This document shows, in pieces, positions 1 to 8,815 of a DNA stretch of 64,000 bases. Under the pieces are notes generated by a model that saw nothing but the letters and a program-made list of their open reading frames with translations, was not told the DNA's origin and ran no database searches. The stretch lies in NCBI GenBank assembly GCA_029834535.1, contig JAQMWT010000297.1, positions 146,200 through 210,199 of the forward strand. Reading direction: 5' to 3'. A program made the position numbers and the translations under genes. This DNA comes from Chrysophaeum taylorii. Its lineage: Eukaryota; Sar; Pelagophyceae; Pelagomonadales; Pelagomonadaceae. How positions within the stretch are numbered: the first letter of the stretch is position 1; the number at the start of each line of letters is the position of its first letter.

Positions 1-1
1 C

Positions 2-94
2 GATGGATTTACCAAACCCTTTGGAGCTCCGCTCTTCAGCAGATTTCGCACGTTACTCGGCTTACAACAACCCATAGCTCAACAAGATGGTTAA
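2..94 (+). pseudogene. Copia RNase H C-terminus (element copy A, truncated by window edge)
   Basis: The first bases read as the last ~30 residues of a Copia-type RNase H (DGFTKPFGAPLFSRF...LGLQQPIAQQDG, then TAA). The same ending occurs on the - strand near 56.2 kb (element Y) and, in decayed form, near 61.35 kb (element X), so this is the pol 3' end of the same family. It is followed by the interspersed motif, ORF3 and an LTR, in the same order as in Y and X. The rest of pol lies left of the window. Confidence 0.7.
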
Positions 95-112
95 TCATTA
101 CCCTTCATTATG

Positions 113-132
113 TCCGAAATGACTTTAAACTA
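113..132 (+). repeat. Interspersed ~20-nt boundary motif (copy A)
   Basis: TCCGAAATGACTTTAAACTA lies between the pol stop codon and ORF3. It is read in frame with pol after one TAA, as SEMTLN followed by a stop. Equivalent copies occur on the - strand at 43,884, 45,173, 47,080, 49,900, 52,890, 56,144 and 61,306. Confidence 0.6.
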
Positions 133-210
133 ACCCTGCTATGTAAAGGAATACTGGCTCCCTAAATTGTGAAATGCAATAAAAGATGTGATGTGGAGAT
201 CCCTTTCATG

Positions 211-2362
211 ATGAATCCCACTTAAAACAAAGATGCTGCGAGCCGGCGCCATTCCACCCTGAACTGTGGCAGGGGGTGGTGTATCGTCACTATCCCCACC
301 TTTTAATGCTCGAACTCCAAGCGCTGCTCCGACTAGTTCCCCTAATCGGAAGCATCAAAACTATTTGTCGGTGGCTCAAGGACATCAATCTACGCCCATT
401 ACGCCTAAGGCGCCCAAGGCAACTGTCCAACAACTGTCTAAATCGCAAACATCAAAGTCTGAGTATTTCCTGCTTAAACATTGCAAATTTGACGCACTTG
501 CGATGATGTCAGGGAATATCTCTGCTCTTGGTGCGTCCCCACCGAATTTTCTCATCCCTCAGCATAAGGATCCCCAGTGTAGGCTTAAGTCTTCGCAGCA
601 GCTGCTTACCGAAGCACAACAGACAGAATTTGTGGGTAACGTTCAATATCTTAGCTCATTGCTGTGCGTCAAAGCAAAGCGCATTCGGAATGCCCCCGCT
701 ATATCACCTAATGAAAGTATTCGCTTTCACCGCTTTCCACCCATTAAAGGGGTTGTCAAAGTACATGTGGCGTGTACAAAATGTTATAATAAAACCGAGA
801 TGCCGGGTACACCCCTTGTGCTCATCATATGTACTGAAGATGAGCTTAAAACTGACAGGATACGCCAAATTATTGAGGATCATCTCGCGTCTGAGCAACA
901 TGCATCGCACTGCTTCGATGTACCGCGCCCTTTCTTTCTGTTGATTTGCGTGATGTGCAACTTGTCGAATCACGGGATAGCGTTAATTCGCAATAATCAG
1001 CACCCCTTCCAACTCTCTTGTTATAATGATCCAGCTGCCCACATAGGAGCTATAATCCTCCGCCTTGGAAAGTCCATTGCTATTAACAAGCTGCTCAAAG
1101 AGGCGCTCATGCAGACTGCAACATCCCTTAACAACGTTGACGCTTCTAAAATTCTCGTCAACCCTGACGCTCACGCCCCGCTTTTACTTCAGCGGCCCTT
1201 CATTTCGAGTGTAAATCTTGAGATCCTTGCAGCAGCTTGGTCTTTGTTACAGTCCGTTGAAGACAAAACCTGTGTAGTCACCAATCCTGATGAGTTACTT
1301 AACGTGCTCATCTAACGCTTTGTTAACGATGTTTCTCATCAACTTGACGCAACTTCTTCCGAGACGGTACCGCCAATGCTTCACTACTTTCGCCAACTTA
1401 CACCTGATCAACAATTAGCATTTAAAAACGTGTTAGTCCAAGTTGGCTACCCATCCCATATCATTGATACCTTCTCTGATAATACCTCTTCAGAAGATGA
1501 GTCACCAGCGCCGATCGATAATCCACCCGCGCTGAGCCCACGCCAGATAAAGCCAACGACAATATGGCTGAATCTTTACACCAATCAAAAGAAGAGATTC
1601 GGTCTTTATCCTTACGTCTCACTAATTTCCGAACAGCAATGGATGGCACGAGAACATCAACTATCGCTTGCACGAACTTCTCTCACACAGATGCAAGAAA
1701 CCTACGAAACTCTTAATACTCAAGTGACCGAGAACATCAAACATGTTTCTTTGTTAGATAACATCTTGTCAAGTCTTCAAATGCATCAGAACACCATAAT
1801 CCCGACCTCTGCTGTATTTGTCCATATCATTTCTCGGTCGCTTATCTCGTCTATTGGACAGTTCCCTCCAGATACGTATAATGAGGCACAGCGAGTTCTA
1901 ATCGACGCAGCAGCTCATAACCTCCACACAGCTATGTCTGATGCACATGATCGTGTTATTCCTGCATTGGATCTACACGCTCTTACACCAGATGCTGCTA
2001 TGTCCTTCCTTTCGTCTGTTGCGTCACCCTTGGTCACCTTGAGTGATGCAATGACTACGCACAACACCAACACTGCTAACGAACTATCCTCCGATGGTCA
2101 CAATTCGTCTTCTCCAAAGTTAAAGGAACTGGACGATAATAGCGAGGATGAATTGGACCACACATCTGATGTTGTGGAAACCGATACTGCTTCTTTGCGA
2201 AACATCACAACACGCTCGACGTCACAATTAATTTGTCCTGTTCTGTTGTTGTTTGTTCCACTGTTCACTGTTCTCATGTATATTGCACAAGTTCCGCTTC
2301 AAGAACGTCTGAAATGCATAGGCCGTTTTCACACGTTGAGGGGGTCCAGAGAGCGACACTAG
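211..2362 (+). pseudogene. ORF3 of Copia element copy A (Cys/His-rich protein, unknown function), disrupted
   Basis: Homologous to ORF3 of X (57.2-59.5 kb) and Y (54.1-56.1 kb). The N-terminal part is Ser/Pro-rich (SSPNRKHQNYLSVAQG). A middle domain carries CTKC, H...HCFD and CVMC, which looks like a metal-binding site, followed by a long helical region. The C-terminal third has glutamine-rich coiled-coil character and an acidic tail. Damage seen: a stop four codons after the likely ATG at 211, a frameshift before about 266, a GAA-to-TAA nonsense at 1313-1315, compensating frameshifts around 1,530-1,630, and loss of the stop used in X and Y, so the frame runs on to 2362. It lies after pol, where an env-like gene would sit, but I see no signal peptide or glycoprotein features. 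The function is unknown. Confidence 0.6.
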
Positions 2363-2741
2363 TATGTGTGCAACACTGGAACATTTCACACCTATCTCTA
2401 CACGAGGGTTTTCTTTCCGTAATACGGCTTTCCCTCCTTCCTTCCCTCTTTCCTTACCCTTCCGCAATTACTTATTCATGACTATGAAGAACCCAGTCTG
2501 ACGCTCTTTTCCAACATGGAGTAGGCCTCCAGGTGCGTACCGTCAGGTACGGGGTGTTCTGTTTAATTAACAGAGGCTTCGTTCCTCGTTGTCAGTGTAA
2601 ACGCTTCTATGGGACCTAATGTCCTTAAGGAGTTAGGGCTTAAATCCCTACCTTGTGTAGTAGCATGTGACAAGCGGAATGGTCTGTACACGCCTAAGAC
2701 TGCACGCAGTCTCTACCATGTACCCGGAGAGGGTCAAATCT
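2350..2741 (+). repeat. LTR of Copia family 1 (copy A, 3' LTR)
   Basis: This 392-bp block matches the blocks at 37,394-37,786 (+), 53,547-53,938 (-) and 56,731-57,120 (-). It is preceded by a purine tract (TTGAGGGGG), as expected for a 3' LTR. It begins AGAGCGACAC and ends CAAATCT; the ends are set by the solo copy at 37.4 kb, where a 6-bp target duplication marks them. Confidence 0.75.
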
Positions 2742-2837
2742 CTCCAAGACAGATAAAAGCAACGATCTGCCTTCGTTCAAACGAAGCCAAAATCAGTAAG
2801 AAGTATAGTTTAGCAATATATTCCAGCTCCGACTATA

Positions 2838-2960
2838 GCTTGATGAATGCAGTACCATGAGCGTTTGAGCTTTAAGATATTGTTGTAGCTCATTTTCGGG
2901 CGTTGAATGGGAAGGCTTTCTGCAGGCCAAACATAGACATCTTCACAAATTTTCACGCAA
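2838..2960 (-). pseudogene. Copia reverse transcriptase fragment
   Basis: The - strand reads EDVYVWPAESLPIQ...LKLKRSWYCIHQA. This parallels the RT segment EDIYVWPPEGY...YNLRRSWYGCKQA of the + strand Copia at 34.2 kb. Only ~40 codons are recognisable. It is a relic from a different family than the adjacent LTR. Confidence 0.45.
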
Positions 2961-4169
2961 GCTTCAAAAGTTCCCAATCTTGATGGCGACTCTAACATAA
3001 GAAAAGTGTACAGTAGTTGCAGCAGCAGCGGGTGAGTGGTGAGTCTCAAAATAATCGACGTCGTATATTTGGGTATACCCGAAGACGAAAAGACGCGCTT
3101 TGTGGCGCTAAAATCGTCTGAGACAGTAAGTTTTGGCGGTCAAAACTTTAACTTTCTGACTCAGTGTACTTCTTTGTGAGGATCCATTTAGTAGTGCCGC
3201 GTAAGTTGCGACGAAAATCAGGTGGGAGCCAAACGACATCCCAGGTACCGAGCCTTTCACTGGAAGACAACATGAACCAATAGTACAAGAATAACAAAAA
3301 GAACGAAGAATATGAGTGACAGGAGTCATATCCTTTGAATGTAATCATTTGAGTGCAATGAAGTGGTAACGAGAGAGAATAACGGGCAATTTACGTTCTT
3401 CGGTGCACATGGCAACATTCTGCAGCGTGTTGCCATGCGTCAGAAGACGCACTGCGCGCTTGCGGAGAATCAAGATCCGAAATATGAGGTGAGTCAGTGG
3501 CGACAATAGTAGTGGTCTGACTTTTAGATTCTGGAGGCGTTTTTCCCCCAGATCCGTTTGGAACCTGTAGAATCCGAAAGTGAGTGACTGTCTGACGTGG
3601 TTATGGCATTTTGGGAAGAGAGAGTGAGAATCAGACTTGAAGCCGTTAACAATAATAAAGGAAAGAAACAAGAAACAAAGTAGACTACAACTATATATGA
3701 CTAGGGGGGTTTTAAGTAACTTAAAGGTCGACCGACTGCTAAGAGCGTGCGTGCGGTGGCTTGAGGGTGCTAAAACAACAAACGAAACGAGACTCTAATA
3801 AAATCAATCACCTAGCTTAAAAAATGGCAGTTGCCCTCACATGGGCAAAGCTGTATTGGCATCAACTCGCGCAGCGTGAAGTGCGTCAGGTGACGCACCG
3901 GACCGGACGGACAAAAAAGTAGAACATGTCCGCTGACGGACGGACGGACGGACGGACGGACGGGCGGCAAGAAGGACGAGGCGTGCGCGGCAAGCCGACG
4001 AGTCGATCCACCAAAAGAAAACGCAACAAGTTGCCCGAGTACAGCACAGTACAGTACACAGTACAGTACAGTACAATACAGTGCACAGTACAGTAGAAAG
4101 GTCGTCGTCGTCGTCGTCGTAAAGTGAAGTCGTATTATAAAAAGAAAGTCATGGGGAAAAAAAGTAAAT
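2961..4169. other. Intergenic region with simple repeats
   Basis: I recognise no gene here. Visible structure: (GGAC)n at 3934-3964, an imperfect CAGTA repeat at 4039-4095, and a (GTC)n run at 4105-4121. The segment is AT-richer than the downstream gene block and lies beyond the 3' end of the DNAAF5-like gene. Confidence 0.5.
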
Positions 4170-6380
4170 TTAAGGATCGAGGAGGGTATTGAGGAGGGTG
4201 TCGCAGTAGTGGGGGTCGCGGTGGGATGGTTTGACGTTGGTTATTTTGGTCTTGAGGAGGCGGGATTGTCTGGTGTCGGGTTTGTTGTGTTTTTTGACGA
4301 GGGCGTCGAGGACGTTGAAGACGGCGGCCTGGACGTCCGGGCGGGGGTCGTCGAGGTGGACGAGAAGCTGCTCGGTGGTGTAGTCGAGGGCGACGGGGGC
4401 GGCCTCGAGGCCGTTAGAGAGGCGGAGGAAGTCGACCAAAACAGCACAGGTCTTGAGTCTGATGTTGTCGTTGGAGTCGTCGAGGCGCTTGAGGAGCGCG
4501 GGGTAGGTGGCAGAGACGACATCGTCGTCGAGGGCGTCGTCGAGAGTGGCGAAGACGAGGCCGAGGCAGGCGAGCGCGAGTTCCCGGCTGGTGGCGTCGT
4601 GGTCGTCCATGGATGTGCGGAGGCTCGCGACGAGGTCCGGAGGGCATCGTAGGGCGGCGGAAGCGCGGGAGAAGAGCGCGTGGAGCACGGCGAGGGCGGC
4701 CTTGCGGGCCGTGAGGGCCGTCTTGCCCGCCTGCCAGACGAGGTTCGGCTCGACGGCCGCGGAGAGGACGGTCTCGGCGGCGCGCGCGGGGATCGGTCCC
4801 CCGGCGACGAGAGCGTGGAGCGTCGCGAGGCCCGAGACCCTAAGCTCGACGTCGGGGTTAGTGGTCAAAGGGAGGACGAGGGGGAGGAAGATGTCGAGGT
4901 GCGCGCGGCAGGCTGCGGGGGCGCGACGGACGAGGGCGTCGAGGAGCGCGTGTTGGCGCGTGCGCGGAACGATGGGCGGCTTTATCGCTCGGGTCGCGAC
5001 GTCGGGCGCGAGCCGCGCCACCGCTTCCGGCGACGCCGAGGAGTCGGTGAGGAGGGCGGCGACAAGGATGTCGCGCTCGGCGGGGTCGGTGAGCGGGTGG
5101 CGCTGGAGGGCGGCCGCGGAAGTCGCGAGGCCTTGGCGAGACGGGTCGTCGAGCCATGCGTGTTCGGCGAGCGCTCGCGCGACGAGCTCGCGTTCCGGCA
5201 CCTCCGTCATCGCGGCCAACGCCGCTCCGAGGGCGTCGAGGTCGCGGGCCCGCTGGGCCGAGGAGGCGACCGCGTCGGCGACGCGCGGCACGAGGGCGTC
5301 GAGCGTTTCGCGGGCTGCGACGCGGCCGACGGCTCCGCACGCGCGGGCGCCCTCCGCGCGAACGGCGTCGTCGTCGTCGCCGCACAGCGCCGAGCCGAGG
5401 GCTAGGATGTCCGGGGCGCGGGACGCGACGCACTCGGGAGGAGCCGTCGCGCACAGCGCCATCAAGCTCGCACCGCCGCGACATCGCGCCTCGCGGCGCC
5501 AGTGGCGGCACCTCGCGCCGAGAGCCTCCAGCACGCTCTGGAACCGGTCGGCGGATACGCCGCCGGCGCGCTCGAGCTCGGCGGCCGCCGCCTCCGCGGT
5601 CGCCGCGTCCTCGTCGGCCTTGAGGTCCACCAGCACCCCGCGCGCGCTCTCGATCCCGCGGGCAACGAGGTGACCGGCGCAGGCGGCGACGCTCGTTCTC
5701 ACCGCGGCCGACCGGTCGAAGGTCGCCGCGAAAAGTGCCGAAACGACGGGCTCGGGGGGCGCCAGAGGCGCGAGGTCCCGGAGGGCCTCGAGGGCCGCGC
5801 CGCGTGTTTTGGCGTGCTGGTGGCCGAGGTTCACGATGGTCGCGCGCACGATCGCCTCGGCGCGCGGCCTCGTCGCTTCGGGGTTCGAACGCGCGACCGC
5901 GCCCGCCAGCCTCGACCACGCCCGCTTCGCCTCGGGGAACGCGTCCACGAGGGCCGCGGGCAGGGCCTCCACGACGGGCCCGGCGACGCCGTGCCGCTCG
6001 AACAATGCGAGAGCCAGCTGCGCGATCCCCAGACGCAGCTCCTCCGACGGTTCGGGATACGGCGTCGCGCCCACCCGCGCGCACGCCGCTTCCATCGCCG
6101 CCTCCGGCGCCGGAACATCCCCGGCGAAGCCTGTCAGCAGCGCGATCGCGCACTCCCGGCACTTCTCCACGCTGTCGCTCAAGGCCTCCACGGCCACAGC
6201 GCTCGCCTTTAAAGCAAAGTACTGCCGCCGAGCCCTCGCATCCACATCCTCCTTCTCCAGCAGACCCGAACGCAGCGCCGTCAGACCCGCGCGCCGGCTC
6301 ATGCGGTCAGAGTCCACCGCCTGGTTCAGGCTCCGCTGCAGCTTCATCGCGAGCACGCCGTACGCCTCCCCCAACGCCAT
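4170..6380 (-). CDS. DNAAF5: HEAT-repeat protein, probable axonemal dynein assembly factor 5
   Basis: This is a 736-residue all-helical HEAT/ARM-repeat protein with Ala/Leu/Arg-rich repeats throughout. The N-terminal block (SRRAGLTALR..., then LSDSVEKCRECAIALL at ~70-85) and the C-terminal HRDPHYCDTLLNTLLDP resemble what I recall of DNAAF5/HEATR2, a cytoplasmic factor needed to preassemble ciliary dynein arms; the animal protein is ~855 residues. I chose the ATG at 6380, preceded by GATAATAATATCG. An upstream in-frame ATG at 6494 would lie in Helitron-like repeat sequence and add an implausible leader. No intron is needed. Any other HEAT protein is the alternative; the fold is sure, the orthology moderate. 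Confidence 0.62.
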   Translation of the reverse strand: MALGEAYGVLAMKLQRSLNQAVDSDRMSRRAGLTALRSGLLEKEDVDARARRQYFALKASAVAVEALSDSVEKCRECAIALLTGFAGDVPAPEAAMEAACARVGATPYPEPSEELRLGIAQLALALFERHGVAGPVVEALPAALVDAFPEAKRAWSRLAGAVARSNPEATRPRAEAIVRATIVNLGHQHAKTRGAALEALRDLAPLAPPEPVVSALFAATFDRSAAVRTSVAACAGHLVARGIESARGVLVDLKADEDAATAEAAAAELERAGGVSADRFQSVLEALGARCRHWRREARCRGGASLMALCATAPPECVASRAPDILALGSALCGDDDDAVRAEGARACGAVGRVAARETLDALVPRVADAVASSAQRARDLDALGAALAAMTEVPERELVARALAEHAWLDDPSRQGLATSAAALQRHPLTDPAERDILVAALLTDSSASPEAVARLAPDVATRAIKPPIVPRTRQHALLDALVRRAPAACRAHLDIFLPLVLPLTTNPDVELRVSGLATLHALVAGGPIPARAAETVLSAAVEPNLVWQAGKTALTARKAALAVLHALFSRASAALRCPPDLVASLRTSMDDHDATSRELALACLGLVFATLDDALDDDVVSATYPALLKRLDDSNDNIRLKTCAVLVDFLRLSNGLEAAPVALDYTTEQLLVHLDDPRPDVQAAVFNVLDALVKKHNKPDTRQSRLLKTKITNVKPSHRDPHYCDTLLNTLLDP

Positions 6381-6470
6381 CGATATTATTATCCTACCTC
6401 GAGGGAGGGTTCTTCTTTTGTCTGATAACTTTTTGATCTGATCATAACCCGCCCGCAAGAGATTGTTCTG

Positions 6471-6771
6471 ACAAGTGCAGGCCAGTAAGTTCACCTAGTC
6501 CCAATCTCTAACCCCAGCAAGTTCACCTGTTCCCCTGAAGTTCACCTGGTCCCAATCTCTAACCCCAGTAAATTCGGCGTCGTAAACCCACACCCACTCA
6601 CCCCACCCGCGTACTTATCTCCGCCCGGCAGGCACATCCCTCCTACCCCGCAAAACCACCCACATCTTTCATGCACCACACACACACGGACACCCCCCTC
6701 TTAGCAGTCGACGTTTAAAGACAAACAGACAGACAAACAGACAAAAAAATTAACCGATGTGTAGTAAAGAT
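6471..6771 (-). mobile_element. Short internally deleted Helitron-like element
   Basis: It carries both ends of the repeat family seen in longer form at 23.8-25.2, 59.6-61.3 and 63.1-64 kb: the AAGTGCAGGCCAGTAAG end at 6471, and a degenerate TTAGTAGTAAGGA-like end with a short (GACA)n tract near 6720-6770. The helicase-like middle is missing. It begins a few bases beyond the stop codon of the neighbouring - strand gene. Confidence 0.5.
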
Positions 6772-6777
6772 AAGAAA

Positions 6778-7794
6778 CTATTGAACGCATCTTTGCGCGG
6801 TGGCACGGAGCCAGGCTAGCGCAACAACCTGGCGGGCGCGGTGTCGGAGGAAGAGGAAGGCGAGGTCGCGTCGGTCGTCGGAGACCGTGCTGAGCTCCTT
6901 TTTTTTATGCGCACGAGGTCGCGGCGGATCGAGTTTTGCTGCTCGGCGAGCCGCTTTGAGATCGCGTCGCTCGGCGTAGAGAAGTCTGGTCCAGGCGCGC
7001 TTGTCGGCGGCGAGTCTCGTCTCCTCGCGTTCTAAACGCTCGAGGTCGAGGGAGGCCTGGTAGGTGGTCGCGGCGCGGGCCTTTTTCATTGCGGCCATTA
7101 TTTTCGCGCTGGCGGCTACGGCGGCCGCGAGCTCGCCCTCGGCCCGCGCGCGGCGCGATTTTGTGGTCGCAGAGGGGGGCTGGGCCTTGGCGGCGGCGTC
7201 CAAGGCGGCGTCCAAGGCGGCCACGGCGTCCCGCGAGGCGCGGAGTTCCGTCACCAGCGCGCGCTCGGCGTCCGAGGCAACGCCGTAGTAGGGGTGGAGC
7301 GGCCCCGGTTCGCGATCGAGGCTCCCCGGGGCCAAGGCGGGATGCGGCGCCGGCAACCGCAACGGATTTCGGTCCTCGCAGAGCATTTTCACGACGTAGG
7401 GGTCTGCCCCCAGGCGGAAGACGGGGGCTTTACGGCCCAGGAGCTTCCGGCGACGTCTTAAGCCCAAGCCCAAAGAGATCGTCGCGCGCCTCGTCTCTTC
7501 CTCGTCGTCGCGCGACGCGTTCCGCTGCAGCGCCAGCTTGACCAAATCCAACTCGGACTCGTAGATGTCGGCCGTGCGGTCGTAGGTCACGTTGGGCAAC
7601 GGTGGGTCGACGTATGCTTTAGTAGGTAATATTCTCCGCCCGCGGACGACTTTGAGACCAGCTTCGACAGGTCGCGCGCGCATCGCCCTTTGCTGGGCGT
7701 TGAACACGGCCGCCATTCCCCACGGGCACAGAGGGTCGGCGAGGGCGTCGTACGCGGGGATGCCGCACCCCGCGACGCGCCACTCGGGCCGCAT
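6778..7794 (-). CDS. Hypothetical protein with C-terminal coiled coil
   Basis: A 338-residue protein I do not recognise. The N-terminal half is mixed, with conserved-looking stretches (GIPAYDALADPLCPWGM; VDPPLPNVTYDRTADIYESE). From ~residue 180 on it is Ala/Arg/Glu/Lys-rich and predicted helical or coiled coil. The start is the ATG at 7794, preceded by ACATAATAACGTCG, similar to the start context of the DNAAF5-like gene. Only 47 bp separate it from the divergent LSM11-like gene. Composition (GC-rich, no stops) fits a real host gene. A cytoskeletal or ciliary role would be a guess from the neighbour only. Confidence 0.6.
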   Translation of the reverse strand: MRPEWRVAGCGIPAYDALADPLCPWGMAAVFNAQQRAMRARPVEAGLKVVRGRRILPTKAYVDPPLPNVTYDRTADIYESELDLVKLALQRNASRDDEEETRRATISLGLGLRRRRKLLGRKAPVFRLGADPYVVKMLCEDRNPLRLPAPHPALAPGSLDREPGPLHPYYGVASDAERALVTELRASRDAVAALDAALDAAAKAQPPSATTKSRRARAEGELAAAVAASAKIMAAMKKARAATTYQASLDLERLEREETRLAADKRAWTRLLYAERRDLKAARRAAKLDPPRPRAHKKKELSTVSDDRRDLAFLFLRHRARQVVALAWLRATAQRCVQ

Positions 7795-7841
7795 CGACGT
7801 TATTATGTCTTAAAGAAGATACAAATCCTTAAACCCCGCAC
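7795..7841. promoter_or_regulatory. 47-bp divergent intergenic region
   Basis: This short AT-rich spacer separates two divergent start codons (7794 - and 7842 +). It must hold the 5' UTRs and core promoter of both genes, or those elements lie inside the coding regions. No TATA box is clear. The call is inferred from gene arrangement. Confidence 0.4.
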
Positions 7842-8580
7842 ATGTCCTCCTTCGAGGCGCGCCTCTTTTCCTATTACGCGCGGTTCAATCCGGAGCGCGC
7901 TCCCAAGGTCGCCGAGATCGCGGCCAAGTACCAAGGTCGCGAGGCCGAGCTCTGGCTCAAGCTCGAGAAAAAGTACGGGGTCCTCGACTGGCGATGCGGC
8001 AGCTTCGACGCTTTGGCAGCGTTGAGAACGCTTTCCCCCGTCGCAACGGTCCCAACCCTCGACAACATATCCAAGTGCCGCGCGCTTCTCCCTGCGGACT
8101 CGGAGGGCTTCGAGGCCCGCGTCAAGCAGGGCGCGCACCACGCGCCGCGCGAGGTCGCGTCCTCGTCGTCGTTTTCGAGAGGGCGCCAGCTCCTCCGATC
8201 CATCGCCGATCCCATGCGCGCGGGGCCCTTCTCGCTCCTTTTGCGGGCCCTCGACACGCGCGTCAGGGTCCTCGTCCGCGCCCTCAACGCCATCCGCGGC
8301 ACCTGCGTCGGCCTCCTCAAAGCCTTTGATCGACATATGAATTTGGTCTTGCTCGACGTCGCAGAGGTCTGTCAGACTCCGCCGGTCAATCAATCAACTC
8401 GCGCAGACCTACCTCCGAAAGGCGCGCCGCCCCGACAACCGCAAGCCCGGTACGTCTTCTTCTTCTTCTTCTTTGGAGAGATGACGTTTCTTCCGAGCAG
8501 TCACGCGCTCCATCCCCCAGCTCTTCATCCGCGGCGACACCGTCGTCCTCGTCTGCCGCGAGTCGCCGGCGGGTACATGA
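7842..8580 (+). CDS. LSM11: LSM11-like Sm-domain protein (three exons)
   Basis: I read three exons: 7842-8366, 8407-8449 and 8501-8580 (215 residues), with GT-AG introns of 40 and 51 bp. The N-terminus (~res. 5-45) has the pattern Y.RFNPER...KYQGREAELWLKLEKKYG, a module I associate with various protist proteins. The Sm1 part (~124-175) is GPFSLLLRALDTRVRV...GTCVGLLKAFDRHMNLVLLDVAE, close to metazoan LSM11. Splicing then gives TYLRKARRPDN and restores the Sm2 motif QLFIRGDTVVLV before the stop. LSM11 is a U7 snRNP Sm-ring subunit for histone pre-mRNA 3' processing in animals; in an alga it may instead be a divergent Sm/LSm protein of another snRNP. Without splicing, the frame runs into low-complexity sequence and lacks Sm2. 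An alternative acceptor at 8520 would remove needed residues. Confidence 0.72.
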
Positions 8581-8670
8581 TAATTATCATCATGTCGTGG
8601 TGGTGGCTTGTCGTCGGAAAACCTCGAGGGTGACGATGTCGTCGTCTCTCGCCTGGCGGCACGAGTTCGA

Positions 8671-8757
8671 GTCCTCGTCCTCGTCGTCGCCCTCGTCGTC
8701 GTCCTCGTCGTCGCCCTCGTCGTCGCCCTCGTCGTCGCCCTCGTCGTCGTCGGCTTG
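8671..8757. repeat. (CGT)n/(CTCGTC)n trinucleotide microsatellite
   Basis: Long CGT-rich low-complexity run between the LSM11-like gene and the 3' end of the large beta-helix gene. It creates spurious Ser- or Val-rich frames. No gene is supported in 8581-8815. Confidence 0.7.
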
Positions 8758-8815
8758 GACGACGCGGGGAGTCGACGCGACGCGCGGAGGACGGCGCCCC
8801 TCCGACTCGCTGTCG

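Noticed and set aside
4507-6441. Long + strand and second - strand frames over the HEAT-repeat gene (388, 434, 233 codons)
   Set aside because: GC-rich shadow frames made of Arg/Ala/Ser; only the 774-codon - strand frame has HEAT-type periodicity.
6381-6494. Upstream start for the HEAT-repeat protein
   Set aside because: The extension is encoded by the end of a Helitron-like repeat and intervening AT-rich sequence; the ATG at 6380 has the local start context.
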